Notes: a model not told the origin generated them from the sequence alone. Numbered from the stretch's first letter, positions 16,357-27,475 are shown. The stretch is 64,000 nt of DNA from Climacium dendroides (GCA_950106755.1 OX467089.1:21495345-21559344), one strand, 5' to 3'. Translations and numbers: made by a program.

Positions 16357-17406
16357 TTTACTCCTAAAGGTTCATGACTATCACAAAAACACTTTTGAAT
16401 TGTCATTTCTAATGCAAAAAGCTACAATGAAAAAAATATTGTTTTGGGTATGTTCAACTATAGGATTTTGTATGAGACTTGAATGACAATGTGTAGAAAA
16501 AGTTTCAAAAACTTTGACCGTGTAGATTGTAAGATATTAGTATTCAAAGTAATTTATTTAATTATTTTTTAACTAATCCAATTCTAGGTTTTCAAACTTT
16601 AAATCTTCTTAACTTAAATTTTTTTTGTACTACATAGTTTTGAAGTTTAAGTCTTTATTGTAGTGAATTGGAATGGGAATATTAAAAAAAATTGATTTTT
16701 ATCTTTTAAAAATTTATTAAGTAGAAATAAATACAAGATAGACGGAAAAATTAAATCACAAATAGTTCTAAAATGGAATTGAAATATGTCAATTTTAATG
16801 GTGAGATTGTTGTGGGAAGCAATCTATACACAATAGAACTTTTTTTTGAACTTTTTTTGAAAGTTGGACTTAGAAACAAATCATGTACAATATTTTTCTA
16901 GAAAAATGCTTTGATTGCCTACAAAACAAGACTCATCATTACTTTCATCATGCCTAATCCAAATTGAATGAATCAAAAGCTTATTGAGTAGATATGAATA
17001 TAATTTGTAAGTATAAAGAAAAAATTGAAGTTTTAAAGGGTTTTTTTGAACTTATGAAGGTATAATTTTTTTATCCAATTAGTAATTTAAATGAAAATTA
17101 TATTCCTAGAAAGCAAGTACATTTATAGGGAATTTCATTAAAATGGCGAATATTTTGTGAATTTGACATTCCACAATTCAGACCAGACGGTCTGAAATCT
17201 AGTACACTAATAGATTTCAGACCGCCTGGTCTGAACTGTGGGAATGACACAATGTGAAAATGGCACATGGAATATCGCCATTTTAATGAAATTCCCCATA
17301 TTTTCTTTCCTCCAAAAGAAGTTTTAAAAACAATTTTAGAATTTGACGCCATAATTACTTACCCAAAATTCTTTAAAATCCATTTCGTGACTTTAAACCT
17401 CTTTAA
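16357..17406 (+). mobile_element. TTAA-bounded piggyBac-like element, copy 4, interrupted by a foldback element
   Basis: The left edge is TTTA-CTCCTAAAGGTTC, a variant of the family terminus. The interior phrases 'aactataggattttgta', 'tgtagattgtaagatatta' and 'ttccaaccatt'-like blocks match other copies in the same order. The right edge near 17390 reads GACTTTAAACCTC before TTAA (17403-17406), corresponding to GACTTTAGAGG-TTAA in copy 2. A separate foldback element at 17127-17298 sits inside. Removing it leaves about 875 bases, the size of the larger copies. Confidence 0.5.
17127..17298. mobile_element. Foldback MITE with GGGAATTTCATTAAAATGG ends, copy 1
   Basis: The left end GGGAATTTCATTAAAATGG and the right end CCATTTTAATGAAATTCCCC are inverted repeats. 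The centre is a second, more perfect palindrome in which TTCAGACCAGACGGTCTGAA is mirrored across 'tctagtacactaatag'. The direct triplet TAT occurs on both sides. It carries no ORF. The same ends flank a different interior at 30788-31029. It appears inserted in an older TTAA-bounded element. Confidence 0.7.
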
Positions 17407-17459
17407 CTACACAATGTATAGGAGAAGGACAAAATGAAAGGATCATATAACTTGTACCC

Positions 17460-17625
17460 ACTATAACCAATAAAGTAACTTCACCTAATTGTGATGCCTT
17501 TTTAAAACCAATCCCTACATGTTCTTGCCTAAATGTATCCCGCTATTCATGGAAGTTTAGGATTGTTTTAGAAACACCTATTTTGAGCACTTTGAAAATT
17601 CATAGTTTATTCATCCAATGTCTTG
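17460..17625 (+). repeat. Dispersed repeat, pair of 25790-25930
   Basis: This block matches 25790-25930 in order and strand: 'taattgtgat..cttt', then 'ctacatgttcttgcctaaat', then 'attcatg..agtttaggattg', then 'acacctattttgagcacttt' and 'gaaaattcatag'. Identity is moderate with indels. No coding sequence is present and its parent element is unknown. Confidence 0.45.
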
Positions 17626-19233
17626 TAAATGCATAAAAAGAAAATCTAGAGTATTTTATTGACTTTCAATAAGATCCAACCAAAAATTTGGCAATTTAAT
17701 AATGGAAATAATACTCAATTGCGCATTCAAGTGTAGTTACCTTATATAAATTCTTATTGTAGTGTTGCTATTGAAGGACCTCCACTTTTTCATCCAAAGA
17801 CTATTAAGGTAGAATTGCCTAATACCACCATCCATTCAATTCCGATACCTACAAGATCCTCCTAATTGGGTTAGTGGTTCATCTATTACCACAATCTTTG
17901 CAACCTTTTATCATGATGACAATGCACTTGGAAAGTGGAAACATCAACCCACGCTTTAACAAGGTTCTATTCACAATTCAACATTTGAGCTTTGAAAAAT
18001 CACCAAAAATTCACTTTTTATCACAATGTCTTCATTCTTTTTACAATTGACTTCTCTCAAACTATTCAATCTTAGAAAAATATAGGTGTTAACAAATAGC
18101 TTCTCCAAAGTACCTACATAGCAAATCAATATGGTAATGAGCTATTCTACCTCATATTGTATGCATGGATTCTATGATTGTGATACTTGAGGATTACAAA
18201 AAAATTAGGGCATCACAATGGAGTCATGATATTCTACTACAAAAGGTCTTGGAAGGATAGTTGGGCTTTTTGCCATTTCGAAATCGAACACAATGAACAA
18301 GACTAAATGTATATATTAAAATTATTAGTTTATTAGTTTTATTTGTTTATAACTACTATTGAAATCTCAACACTAAGCATGAATACTAATGATTCAATGC
18401 CTACCATCAATGTATTCTTAACAATATATAGAATCAAGGTCATCATATTGACATGATATGATGGTTATAAATGTTACAACATTAATTCAAGTATGTTTTA
18501 TTAGTTGTCTTTTTTTTTTTCATTGAGGTGTGATTTCTTTTCTTTATAATGGTTCTTGGTAGAATATAGTGTTAGCTTGTTTTTTAAATAATCATTGAAT
18601 AAGATTGTTGGATTTGGATTCTTCAACATATTTAACTACTAGGTCTTTATAATCTTATAATGGAATTAAAATATCATTTGATTGTAGTGATATATACAAT
18701 GCAATAAGATTTTAGACTTAAAACAACATGACTTTGAGAAATTAGTATCATACAATTCCGAGCATCTTCAATCCAAGCCCTTCAAAGTACAAGTTCATCC
18801 CACTTTCAAATCCATGGGACCCAATTATACTCTCTATTAGAGTCTTGTATAGTAGGGATGTATATTAGTTGTATATTAATACCTAAAAGATGTTTGCATC
18901 TTCTAGGTACATAATGACAAATAGTCAATTTTAGAAAAAATCACAGATGATTTCCAAAAGGAGTACACATGGCATTATCTCATTAGTTATTAAGCTTTAA
19001 CAAAAGAATTCAAAGAATACATATATAATTTTCTTACTAGTTGTAAGACTTTTGAATAAAATTTTGGGCAGATTCCTTGAATGAAATGAATTCAATATGT
19101 GAAACCCATCCCAACCACCCATATTTGTATTCCTAGGGAACCTAGGAAACTTGCAAACCATATGGGATATATCTATATTCATATTCTATGAGCATAATTA
19201 TATCCATATCTATGTCCTATATATCTTAGTTTA
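17626..19233. other. AT-rich intergenic DNA, no gene seen
   Basis: All frames are short and AT-biased, and no conserved protein or structured RNA was recognised. It ends at the terminal repeat of the CACTA-like element. Confidence 0.45.
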
Positions 19234-19410
19234 ACTAGTAGAAAATCAGTGACCAAATCAACAAATAGTCAACAAATTTCTGTTAACTTGGGTACTGTAT
19301 TGTCCATTTTCACAAATTTTTGTTGATTTTGCCCAAATTAACAAAATGGTCACATTATTTTTGTTGATTTGGATAGTGCAACTAAAATCAACAAAATTTT
19401 GTTAAATCTT

Positions 19411-19484
19411 TTACAATCTTTTTGGAATCTTTTTGGAATCTTTTTGGAATCTTTTGGAATCTTTTGGAATCTCTTGGAATCTTT
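19411..19484 (+). repeat. Short tandem repeat (TTTTTGGAATC)n
   Basis: An 11-10 base unit, (T)TTTTGGAATC, is repeated about six times with small length variation, ending in CTCTTGGAATC. It lies inside the CACTA-like element and creates artificial open frames on both strands. Confidence 0.75.
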
Positions 19485-19538
19485 AATTGTACAATGTAGA
19501 TTTTTTTTAAAACTAAACATTAACAATTCGGTATTTCT

Positions 19539-19899
19539 TAAAGTCAGCATACTTCAGGGCCGGTTTTGACTTAATAAATGACCTTTTTTCAAGAAACTTT
19601 GAACTAATAAAAGTTGGAAAATCAAGCCAACTTTCACCTCCAACAATCCGTTTGAGATTTCGATCCTCCAATCAAAAGTTATGGACAAAAATCAGAGAGG
19701 GGTTTTAAAAATGTAAAAGAAATGATTCATTTTCACCCCTCTCTGATTTTTGTCCATAACTTTTGATTGGAGGATCGAAATCTCAAACGGATTGTTGGAG
19801 GTGAAATTTGGCTTGATTTTCCAACTTTTATTAGTTCAAAGTTTCTTGAGAAAAGGTCATTTACTAAGTCAAAACCAGCCCTGAAGTACGCTGACTTTA
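19539..19899. repeat. Near-perfect inverted repeat, 165-base arms, about 31-base loop
   Basis: The left arm (19539-19703, starting TAAAGTCAGCATACTTCAGG) and the right arm (19735-19899, ending CCTGAAGTACGCTGACTTTA) are reverse complements with only scattered mismatches. The loop is about 31 bases. A transcript through this stretch would fold into a long double-stranded hairpin suitable for dicing into small RNAs. It lies inside the CACTA-like element and may be a nested MITE. Confidence 0.8.
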
Positions 19900-19967
19900 A
19901 AAAACAATGGGAAAAAAATGAAAAACTAAACAAATAAGATTTTATATACACTTTAAACATGTATATG

Positions 19968-20033
19968 TAGAAGTGGTGCATTGGTTTGAGTCTTGGGCCT
20001 CAACCATGAGGTTCAAGGTTCAAACCTTGATGC
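19968..20033 (+). other. tRNA-like pol III promoter boxes (possible SINE remnant)
   Basis: TGGTGCATTGG near 19974 matches the pol III A-box consensus with one mismatch. GGTTCAAACCT near 20020 matches the B-box with one mismatch, at a tRNA-like spacing. The intervening sequence cannot form a full cloverleaf with a credible anticodon arm, so it is not called a tRNA gene. It may be the head of a tRNA-derived SINE, or a chance match within the CACTA-like element. Confidence 0.3.
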
Positions 20034-20416
20034 CAACGTTGGCCATGTGAATTGCCAATGTGGCATTTGGACTATCCACGTGGCATTCAAGTAGTTTGTG
20101 TGGCATGCCACGTGGCTAGTTGGGGGTGCCTATGTGGCATTTCCATGTGTCACCTTTTATTCATTTTTTTTGAAAAAAAATAATTTAAAAAAATAATGTG
20201 ACCAAATTAACAAAAAAATTAACACTTTTTTGTTCTAAAACAACACTTTTTTGTTAGAAATTCAACACTTTTTTGTTCTTAAACAACACATTTTTGTTCA
20301 AAAATCAACACTTTTCTGTTCAAAAGTGCCCAAATTAACACGTCCAAATTAACAAAAAAAATCAACACTTTTCTGTTGATTTTTGTTAATTTGGTCACTG
20401 TATTTTTCTACTAGTG

Positions 20417-21551
20417 AAATTTGAAACCATATTCATATCATGCAACCATAACTTATTGTATTCAATATCCATATTTTATATCCAAAATTGGACAACCAAG
20501 ATTGTCTGTTCTAGAAGAATCAATGGCTTTGGTTTTTTTAGAAGATTGACAACATTTAGAAGGGGGGGTTCTTGAACTCAAAACAACTCTTGATACTTCC
20601 AAGGGAAGGGGGGAGGGGGGAGGAATTGAAATACAAACATCATATTCACATCTTTTGGATACATAAAATATAGTTAGTGAACCAATCACAAATTATCTTA
20701 TTTAGAATGGAAGACAAGATTTCATTACAAAGTTGCAATGAAGTACAAGAATATGTCCAAACCTAGTTTTACTTGATACATTTACCCAATGTGAAGAACA
20801 AACTTGAAGGTGCTTTTGAAATAGGTCATTTACCATTGTTCTCATTTAAATGCTAGGTGTTGGTGTGGCAAGTTGACAATGGTGACAGCTCAAAAATTTG
20901 GTTTTGTGCCTTTCAAGATAGAACTTTATTTCAACTAAATTACAAATAAAAACCACATAAAAACCAAGCTTTTTAGAGCTTGTTTGCATGTCCACCTAAA
21001 CCTATAAACTTCTTGGAATCAAGTCACTTCCATGCTTGTTTTCGGAATGCCAACCCACCATTAACTTGAAGGGTGCTCCAAAAAAGAATCAACCTAACTT
21101 GCTATCTTCCCTTACTGCATTGGATTGTACATGAGTGTTTGGAGAAGTATGAAGATAAACCTAGCTATGACAAGCATGATAAGCACTTCAGAAATGACCC
21201 ATTAGAGTCTCACATCAACCCATGACTTCAAAAATTCATAAGAAAATTATACTGTCAAAAAAATAAAATAAAATTCAAGTGCTCTCTTCATTTCTCACAT
21301 TTGTCATAGTATGGGGAAAGAAAACTGATTTTTTTTTTTTTAAATTGTTAACTGTAACAGGGGAAAACACTCATTCTGCCACACGACTGCCAGTGACAAT
21401 TCCTAGGTTCAGATGAACAAGACATTACCAGTGAAAAATAAAATCAACCCAACTTACAGAATTTTTATTAATTTATATTGTTGAAGCAAAACTTGATAAG
21501 GATACCTTCTACAAAATTCTAGGAGCTGCTGCGCATCAGATACACTTCACA
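20417..21551. other. Intergenic DNA, no gene seen
   Basis: AT-rich sequence with a G-run (ggggggg) near 20560 and near 20605, and a run of T near 21332. No frame longer than about 75 codons and no recognisable protein. The last 100 bases become less AT-biased and may be the leader of the small ORF that follows. Confidence 0.4.
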
Positions 21552-21839
21552 ATGACAATGAACCGGAATAAGGTAACCAGGAAATTGTGGATTTCACTTG
21601 CAATCATCTTACTTGCAATCTTGGCACTTCCAAGCTTGGCACCCCCGGTTGCCTCAGAATCTGGACAAGCTTTAGCATGGCGTCATCCCCCTCTGCACTA
21701 CTCCGCTGCGTCACTCCTGTGCTCATCTTTACAGAAAAAATCGATCGACAATTGCTGTGATCGAGCATCGAATACTACAATGGCAGACTCGGATGAAGCG
21801 CAAAGAACTGAAGGACGTTCACGGCTTACTCAGTCATGA
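21552..21839 (+). CDS. Small ORF with signal-peptide-like N-terminus, 95 aa, unrecognised
   Basis: A single uninterrupted ATG-to-stop frame encodes 95 residues. The N-terminus has a basic start (RNKVTRK), then a hydrophobic run (LWISLAIILLAILAL, about residues 12-26), then a small-residue stretch PSLAPPVAS, the three-part layout of a secretory signal peptide. The mature part would be about 60 residues with three cysteines and no known motif. It runs toward the 3' end of the PIRL gene; the two stop codons are about 140 bases apart. It could be a secreted peptide gene, or a chance frame in the PIRL 3' region. I do not recognise the family. Confidence 0.35.
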   Translation: MTMNRNKVTRKLWISLAIILLAILALPSLAPPVASESGQALAWRHPPLHYSAASLLCSSLQKKSIDNCCDRASNTTMADSDEAQRTEGRSRLTQS

Positions 21840-21979
21840 AAGATCATGCTTTATAGGTTTGTACACTGATTTTCGTAGATTGAAGCGTTGTAAAACAGGG
21901 GAATTAGGTCCAAGAGACTTTGGAGTTTCACATTTGGGTTTAGTTCGTCGGTTTCTTCTTGTCGTCGTCGTTGTTTTGT

Positions 21980-24832
21980 TCACCGATCTTCGTCGTCGGA
22001 GTGGTACGCCTGCCATCGCATGGTTTTACCGGGATTCATGACATTGCAGCCAACGCCACCACATATGAACTGACCGAGCAACGAGCGCATCCATGTGTTC
22101 CCTGGGCGTACAGGCATCCACCCGCCCGCATGTTCATGGCGCGGGCTTGCTGGAATCATCAAACACGCCGGCTGTGCTCTTCTTGGTGGACTTAGTTTCT
22201 GCGTTCCATTCCCATTTTGGAAGAGGTCCAGGAGGTAAGCAAGGACCGCTTCTTGGCTGTGCTCAATCACTCTCTTGGGAGGCACCACCAGCGGGTTCTG
22301 CTCCAGCATGAGGCTCTTGATGTTCTGAAGCTGGCCAAGGGAGGCGGGAAGCTCCCGGATTTGGTTGAAGCTGAGGTCCAGGACGGAGAGCGAGACGAGG
22401 TCGCCCAGGGAATCCGGCAAAGAGCACAGGTTGTTGAAGTTCCGGCTCACGTCGAGGGTTTCCAACTGCGAGAGCAGACCCAAGGTGGACGGCAAGTTGC
22501 ACAGACGGTTGTTGCGCAGGTCCAAATGCTGCAACGCTCTCATATGGCCAATCGAGTCAGGAAGCCCCACAAGATTGTTGAAGTGAAGCTGCAGCTTCCG
22601 GAGACGCTTCAGTTTCCAACCGAACACGGGAGGCCAGCTCTCGAGCTGGTTGAAATTCGCGTTCAGGTCCTCGAGCTTGCTGCAAGCAACAACAATCAAC
22701 ACCGTGAATTTAGCATGCGAAAACGTACATTGGCGGGGTTCATGCCTGCGTCTGTAAAGGGTAGCTCATTTCAATTAGCTTAACATTTAAACAGTAAATT
22801 AAATCCGATTATGAATCAGCTTTGTCCACGCAGAAGGAAGCTATAAATAATTTAACTATAAACCTCATGGAGAGTTTGATCCTGACACAGGATGAATGCT
22901 GGCAGCATGCTTAACACTTGCAAGTCGGATGGGAAGCACCCTGGTGGTGCTTTCCGTGGCGGAAGGGTGAGTCCCAGCCAGAAACTAATTCTGTATGCAT
23001 TAAATGTACAGCAACTAAACGACCAGGATCGTTTAGTACAACATATGAATACGGTATCAAGGCAAACCCATGGAAAGAGTAGCCACTTCTATCGTTGGAC
23101 AGAACTTGTCAAGTGGCGCCCTTGAATTCTTTCAGCATTGGAAGTTCTATAACGGTTTGGAAAAGTGGTCTTCACGTTGTGTGATTGGAAAGTTTTCGTC
23201 ATGCAGCAAACGGGAAAGACTCATCTGCCTCTAGAAAATGTAGAGAAGATTGGCTTTCAAGGTACCTAGCACTTGTGCCCCATCCTAGTACTGGGTTTCA
23301 TACACCACTTATCAGGCTATCTCGTTGGTATTTCTTTCGCAAATAGAACGAGTCTGGTGTTCTCCGCTCCAATTGTTGGTAAAAGAAAAAACTACCAAGA
23401 TGCAGTTGTGTTTCTTTTTAAATGCTAAATCAGGTTCTTGCTAAGCTTTTCAACTCAATTTCCTCCGTTCCGCATCTAGGAGTTTCACACATCGCTTAGC
23501 AACACTCTTTACGGAAGGAAGAACAATTGGTCCAGGGAACTGCAACTATTCTGATCACCGATGTGTGAAACCCACTATTAAGCCTTCGATTCCAAGGTTG
23601 GAACCACTCAATATCGAATATTACACCCCTCCTAACCTACTCTGAATCCCATTATTCTCCCGACCTCAAAATCGTGAACGAGTCATTTGCAACATCGACA
23701 TGGGTATTTCTCCTCGTTACCTGCATTTTCCTAAGCTCTCCGGGAGAGTTTTCAAATGATTCCCGGACACGTTGAGAATTGTGAGCTTCGAGAGATTGCC
23801 AATGCTGTCCGGGAGCGTCTTCAGGTGGTTGGATTGCACACTGAGAACCACCAAGTTCCCAAGACCCCCAATTGCGCTCGGCAACGCCTGTCATACAACC
23901 AATGCCTGATTTCTTAAAATACTTGAAGCCTTCAACGGCGCTCACTGGGAAGAGCAATACGAACGAAGGTTTAAACTGAACAAGATCACAGACAGAAATC
24001 AGCTGTGACTCCTCCTAACAGTAGGGTTCAAAAGTAGCCACTTCTATCTTTGAAGATATCGTTCTATCTTGAAGGTTTTCGTCTCAATCTTGGCCACCTC
24101 ATATCCTCAAAACCTCTTCCAATGTTGGAAGCTCTCACCATCTTAAAGACAAAACAATTTCCTACTCTGAAAACGCACTTGTGCCGTGACGACGACCATA
24201 GAAACTAACTTGAATGCATCAATTAAGTCCTACGTACTGACCTCCATTTCATTGTTGGAAAGATTCAACGACGCGAGAAACGACATGCTTGTCAGCGATC
24301 GGGGGAGACTCTTGAGAGCCCGTCCACTGCAGTCGAAATGGTCCGTTTTCTTTGACGCAACGGCGCTAAGCTCCTTCTCCATCTCCATCGTAAAATCTGC
24401 TTCCCACGCCGTCGTCGTCGTTGGGGTTTGCGCATTGGAGTCCTTGACAAGTTCCTCGTAGGTTTGATGGAGCGTTTCTAACTGAATCACCGCCATGTAG
24501 GGCAGCTTCTCCCTCTCCGCTGCTTCTCGCAGCTCCTTCTGCTTCGCTACCTGCAGCAGTGGGAACTCGCCACGTTACCACCATCCTCGTAACTACTCAC
24601 CAATCACGGAAGCACACATATGCATTGTTGCGAATCCACAGCCATTGTTGCGAGAAACAGAGGAAATGGGCTCACTCACAGGAAGGTCTTGCGCTGTCGA
24701 CTCAACTGCAAGCCTCCGGTCGATGAGGGTGACCGCCTGCTTGGCCGCCTCCACAGCCTCGGAGCCAGGACGAGGACCAAGCATTGACAACACAGGCTTC
24801 ATCTCCATCTCCTTCTCCACTTTGCGAGTCAT
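21980..24832 (-). CDS. PIRL: Plant intracellular Ras-group-type LRR protein (PIRL-like), 442 aa, 4 exons
   Basis: The gene encodes a soluble leucine-rich-repeat protein of the plant family related to animal SHOC2/Ras-binding LRR proteins; family members are thought to act as protein-interaction scaffolds. Exons are 24832-24680, 24550-24242, 23887-23721 and 22679-21980, all with GT-AG introns; the first two junctions are phase 0 and the last is phase 2. The ATG at 24832 is the first in frame. Residues 1-120 are a charged, partly helical leader ([12 protein letters not shown]..., with an [14 protein letters not shown] segment). From about residue 122 ([13 protein letters not shown]) to about 350, ten tandem LRRs follow the consensus LxxLxLSxNxLxxLPxSIGxL. 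The end (about 370-442) is unusual, rich in P, R, G and W, and could be an extension or a mis-modelled 3' end. There is no signal peptide, membrane segment or kinase domain, which separates it from receptor kinases. The third intron contains a 16S rRNA-like piece. Confidence 0.88.
22864..22980 (+). pseudogene. Plastid 16S rRNA-like 5' fragment inside the PIRL intron
   Basis: The segment CTCATGGAGAGTTTGATCCT is the conserved 5' end of bacterial and plastid 16S rRNA. It continues with CAGGATGAATGCTGGCAGCA, TGCTTAACACTTGCAAGTCG and TTCCGTGGCGGAAGGGTGAG, all recognisable against the plastid gene as I know it, with several substitutions and a short insertion after the GGGAAG block. Similarity fades after about 22980. 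The fragment is antisense to the PIRL gene and lies wholly within its third intron (22680-23720). The best reading is an old nuclear insertion of plastid DNA; a mitochondrial origin is less likely from the GGATGAA and GGCAGCATGC blocks. Confidence 0.7.
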
Positions 24833-25400
24833 TGATCCTTTCTCTCAAACACAACAGCAACAAGCTTAAGAGCTTCCTCCTTCCTTTCGTAGCTTCTTCC
24901 TCCCCTTCCACAAGCTTCAGAATTCCCACAACCTGTCACTAGAAAGTCACGAATCTCTCCGTGTACACTTTGATTCTCCCAAGCTCCTGTGTAATCCGTC
25001 TACACACTCCCTGCCAGCACAAACTAATTAACTCAGCTGCCGCTACTAATGGCTACGGAGATACAAGCCACAAACTGAGAGTAATTCCTGACACAGAAGG
25101 TGCTCGAGGTGAGAACGATCGACCTCTGCACATGCGCATGCATATATGGCTGTGCTTGCAACTGCAATTGCATGAACGTAACTCAACGGTAACAAGCTGC
25201 TAGTCTTCTGCCACGGCATGCAACTGAGGCTGGTTTTGCAGCAGGAAGCTAGAACACGGAGTCCTTCTACTGTAGTGGAGATTGTAAAGGCGATGGTTAC
25301 CTCTGGAGCTTTGATGAGTGACTAGCCCAAGAGACGGAAAAGGAAGTGGCGAACTGAAGAGAAGCATTTGGGACTGAAAGTGCATTCATCTTTCAAGGAG
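24833..25400 (-). promoter_or_regulatory. PIRL 5' leader and proximal promoter region
   Basis: Composition remains gene-like for about 550 bases upstream of the start codon, with CT-rich stretches (on the coding strand GA-rich) close to the ATG, as in plant 5' leaders. The short open frames in this stretch are in no consistent frame and do not resemble known proteins. No TATA box was identified with confidence. Confidence 0.35.
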
Positions 25401-26944
25401 ATCCCCAAGCAGTAATATTCGGAATTACTGGAATTTGTAGCACAAGCTGCTAAAAACACTGACTGATGGAAGTGCTACCGGTAGTGCAGAAAATTTGAAC
25501 ACTGGGACATTCAAAAAATTGAAGCTGCCATAAGTTCAGTTGTCTTGAATGGACGGATGGTTTGCTAAATTCCGATGCATTTGAGGACATTGATTGCAGC
25601 TTCCGAAAATAGGTTCTCGTTTCCCGTTCGGTGGAGTACGCCCTGAGCTCTGTAAAAGGTGGTCATAAAGTAAGGTAACTCAGCCTATGACAGGACCAGC
25701 CCAATGCAGGCCAAAAAATTCTTGTGAAGTACATTTCTTAATGAGTTTATTGCAGGTTAAATGGCAACAGTAATTTGTCTCAAGGTAAGTTAACTCGTAC
25801 CCAATTGTGATCTCTTTCTACAACTAAAATCTACATATTCTTGCCTAAATCGTACATCCTGTATTTATGAGAGACTGAGGTCACATTTGGATACACCTAT
25901 TTTCAATACTTTGAAAATTCATAGCAACGTTGAGGAAGGTTTTTGAGTTTTATTGGCTATTTTCCTTCAGTTCCCTAATTGAACTGGTTATCTAAGTATG
26001 GAGTCTAGTTATTTCTCTCTATTTTTATTCAAAATATAAATTTTATAGATTTTTTCACCAACTATTTGTCAATGTTTCTAAATTGCAACCGATATTTTTC
26101 CCAATTCCATTAGCTAACTTTGAACTAGTTGCCCATTCTTTCCAAACAAAGATTCATAATTTACTCATATAGTGTGCTTTCAAATTGGCTAAAAGTTTTA
26201 TAAGACCTACCTAAAAAACAACAACATAAAGTGCATTCACAATGGTCATTTTATTCACCTACAATGATTAGACTATTTTCCAAAAATGGCTACAATTTAG
26301 TGCAATAAAATTGTCACTTTGTGGGAAGATTTTACATGAGAACGTGGAAGTTCTAATGAAATATGGACATCAACAAAACATGTAAAATAACTACACCTAA
26401 AATCACACAAATAAGCAATTCGGCTTGATTCCCATTATTATATTGAATTTCTTTTGTGGGATCTTGTTAATAATCAAAAGGGGATTCTATAGACAAAAAC
26501 TAGATTGTACATTTTAGAAAGTGTTGGAAATTAGGTGTAGTTACCATTTTCACTTTAGATTTACACGTACAATCATGTTTACTTGTTCAAGAACAATGTC
26601 AACCAATATGTTTTTCTAAAGGAAAAAATTTAGGATGATTTTTTTCAAATTTTTATTTTATTTTTGGGTCTAAAAATGATTTTCTTGTCTTCAAACAAAA
26701 AATAATAATTGTTAAAGTATACATGAAATCATTGAAATTGAATGAATAAAGTACAAGTTTGTAGATGAAAAATGTTTGTCTATCTAAAAATGTCTACATG
26801 ATAGATTTGGTTGTTGCCACCTAAGAGAAATTTAAAAATCTTGTGGTTTCATCACAAATCTCTTACAATATTGTCTATGATGTCTTTTATAGGAGGAGAA
26901 GAAAGTGGTCCCCCTCCAACACCATTTTTTGCTACTATACCTAT
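25401..26944. other. AT-rich intergenic DNA with a dispersed-repeat copy at 25790-25930
   Basis: No gene is supported. The block 25790-25930 is the partner of 17460-17625, sharing 'ttcttgcctaaat' and 'cacctatttt..acttt' phrases. The rest is AT-rich and not informative. Confidence 0.4.
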
Positions 26945-27185
26945 TTACTATTATTAGAATGGTCAAATTTTTGTATTTTCTTGTTGGCAAATGAAAGGAG
27001 GTTTCAATGCATCAATGAATTCAACACCTTGGATAGCTTATGCAAAAAATTATAAAGGACCAAAAAATTCTCATAGATGTTTTAAAATCGATTTCTTCAA
27101 CATACTTACATATTGATTTTGGAGGTGTACACAAAGTGACGATGGTGATTTCAATAGAATATGATTTTGGGTGTATCCCACCAAA
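26945..27185 (+). repeat. Dispersed repeat with the TCTTGTTGGCAA motif, copy 2
   Basis: Related to 5330-5555 and 33520-33715 through 'ttcttgttggcaaatgaaag', 'gatagcttatgcaaaa', 'tcgatttcttcaacatactt' and 'gattttgggtgtatccca'. All three copies are on the plus strand. No ORF with coding character. Confidence 0.6.
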
Positions 27186-27418
27186 CACATCACTCAAAAG
27201 CTAAGAATTGTACTCTCTTTCTTGTAGTGAATTTTCTTTCATGTGCTTAAAATATTATTTCAGAAACCAAAATTTTAAGTTTGTTTTCTAAAAACACTAA
27301 AATGTCAAATTAGTCAGACAATTCCCCTGATGAGTGCAATCCAATCCTATGGTTACTCACAACTGAAGGCGTGATTTGCATTCTTTGGGCATGAATGTCC
27401 AGTCACACATCCAATGCC

Positions 27419-27475
27419 AAACATGGGTTAAACATGGGTTAAATATGAGTTAAACGTGGGTTTAACATGGGTCAA
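27419..27475 (+). repeat. Short degenerate tandem repeat (AACATGGGTTAA)n
   Basis: A 12-13 base unit, AACATGGGTTAA, is repeated four to five times with substitutions. It is followed by GGGGTTTAGGGTTTTG and GTTTAGGGTG, which resemble plant telomere-type repeats. It sits just upstream of the dispersed repeat at 27561. Confidence 0.6.

Larger units (their letters stand above)
19234..20416. mobile_element. CACTA-like non-autonomous element with an internal hairpin
   Basis: The right end reads, outward-in on the minus strand, CACTAGTAGAAAAATACAG followed by TGACCAAATTAACAAAAATC. The left end on the plus strand is ACTAGTAGAAAATCAGTGAC followed by CAAATCAACAAATAG. These inverted termini resemble the plant CACTA-type end CACTANTAGAAAA. 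Sub-terminal motifs (ACCAAATTAACA, TCAACACTTTTCTGTT) repeat many times near both ends, as CACTA elements require for transposase binding. The element encodes no protein and contains a short tandem repeat, a 165-base-arm hairpin and a tRNA-like promoter. The left terminus has lost its first C. Confidence 0.6.

Noticed and set aside
19968..20033. A functional tRNA gene
   Set aside because: A- and B-box-like motifs are present, but no acceptor stem or anticodon arm can be folded.
22217..22783. 188-codon open frame on the plus strand
   Set aside because: It is the antisense shadow of PIRL exon 4; the minus-strand LRR reading is unambiguous.
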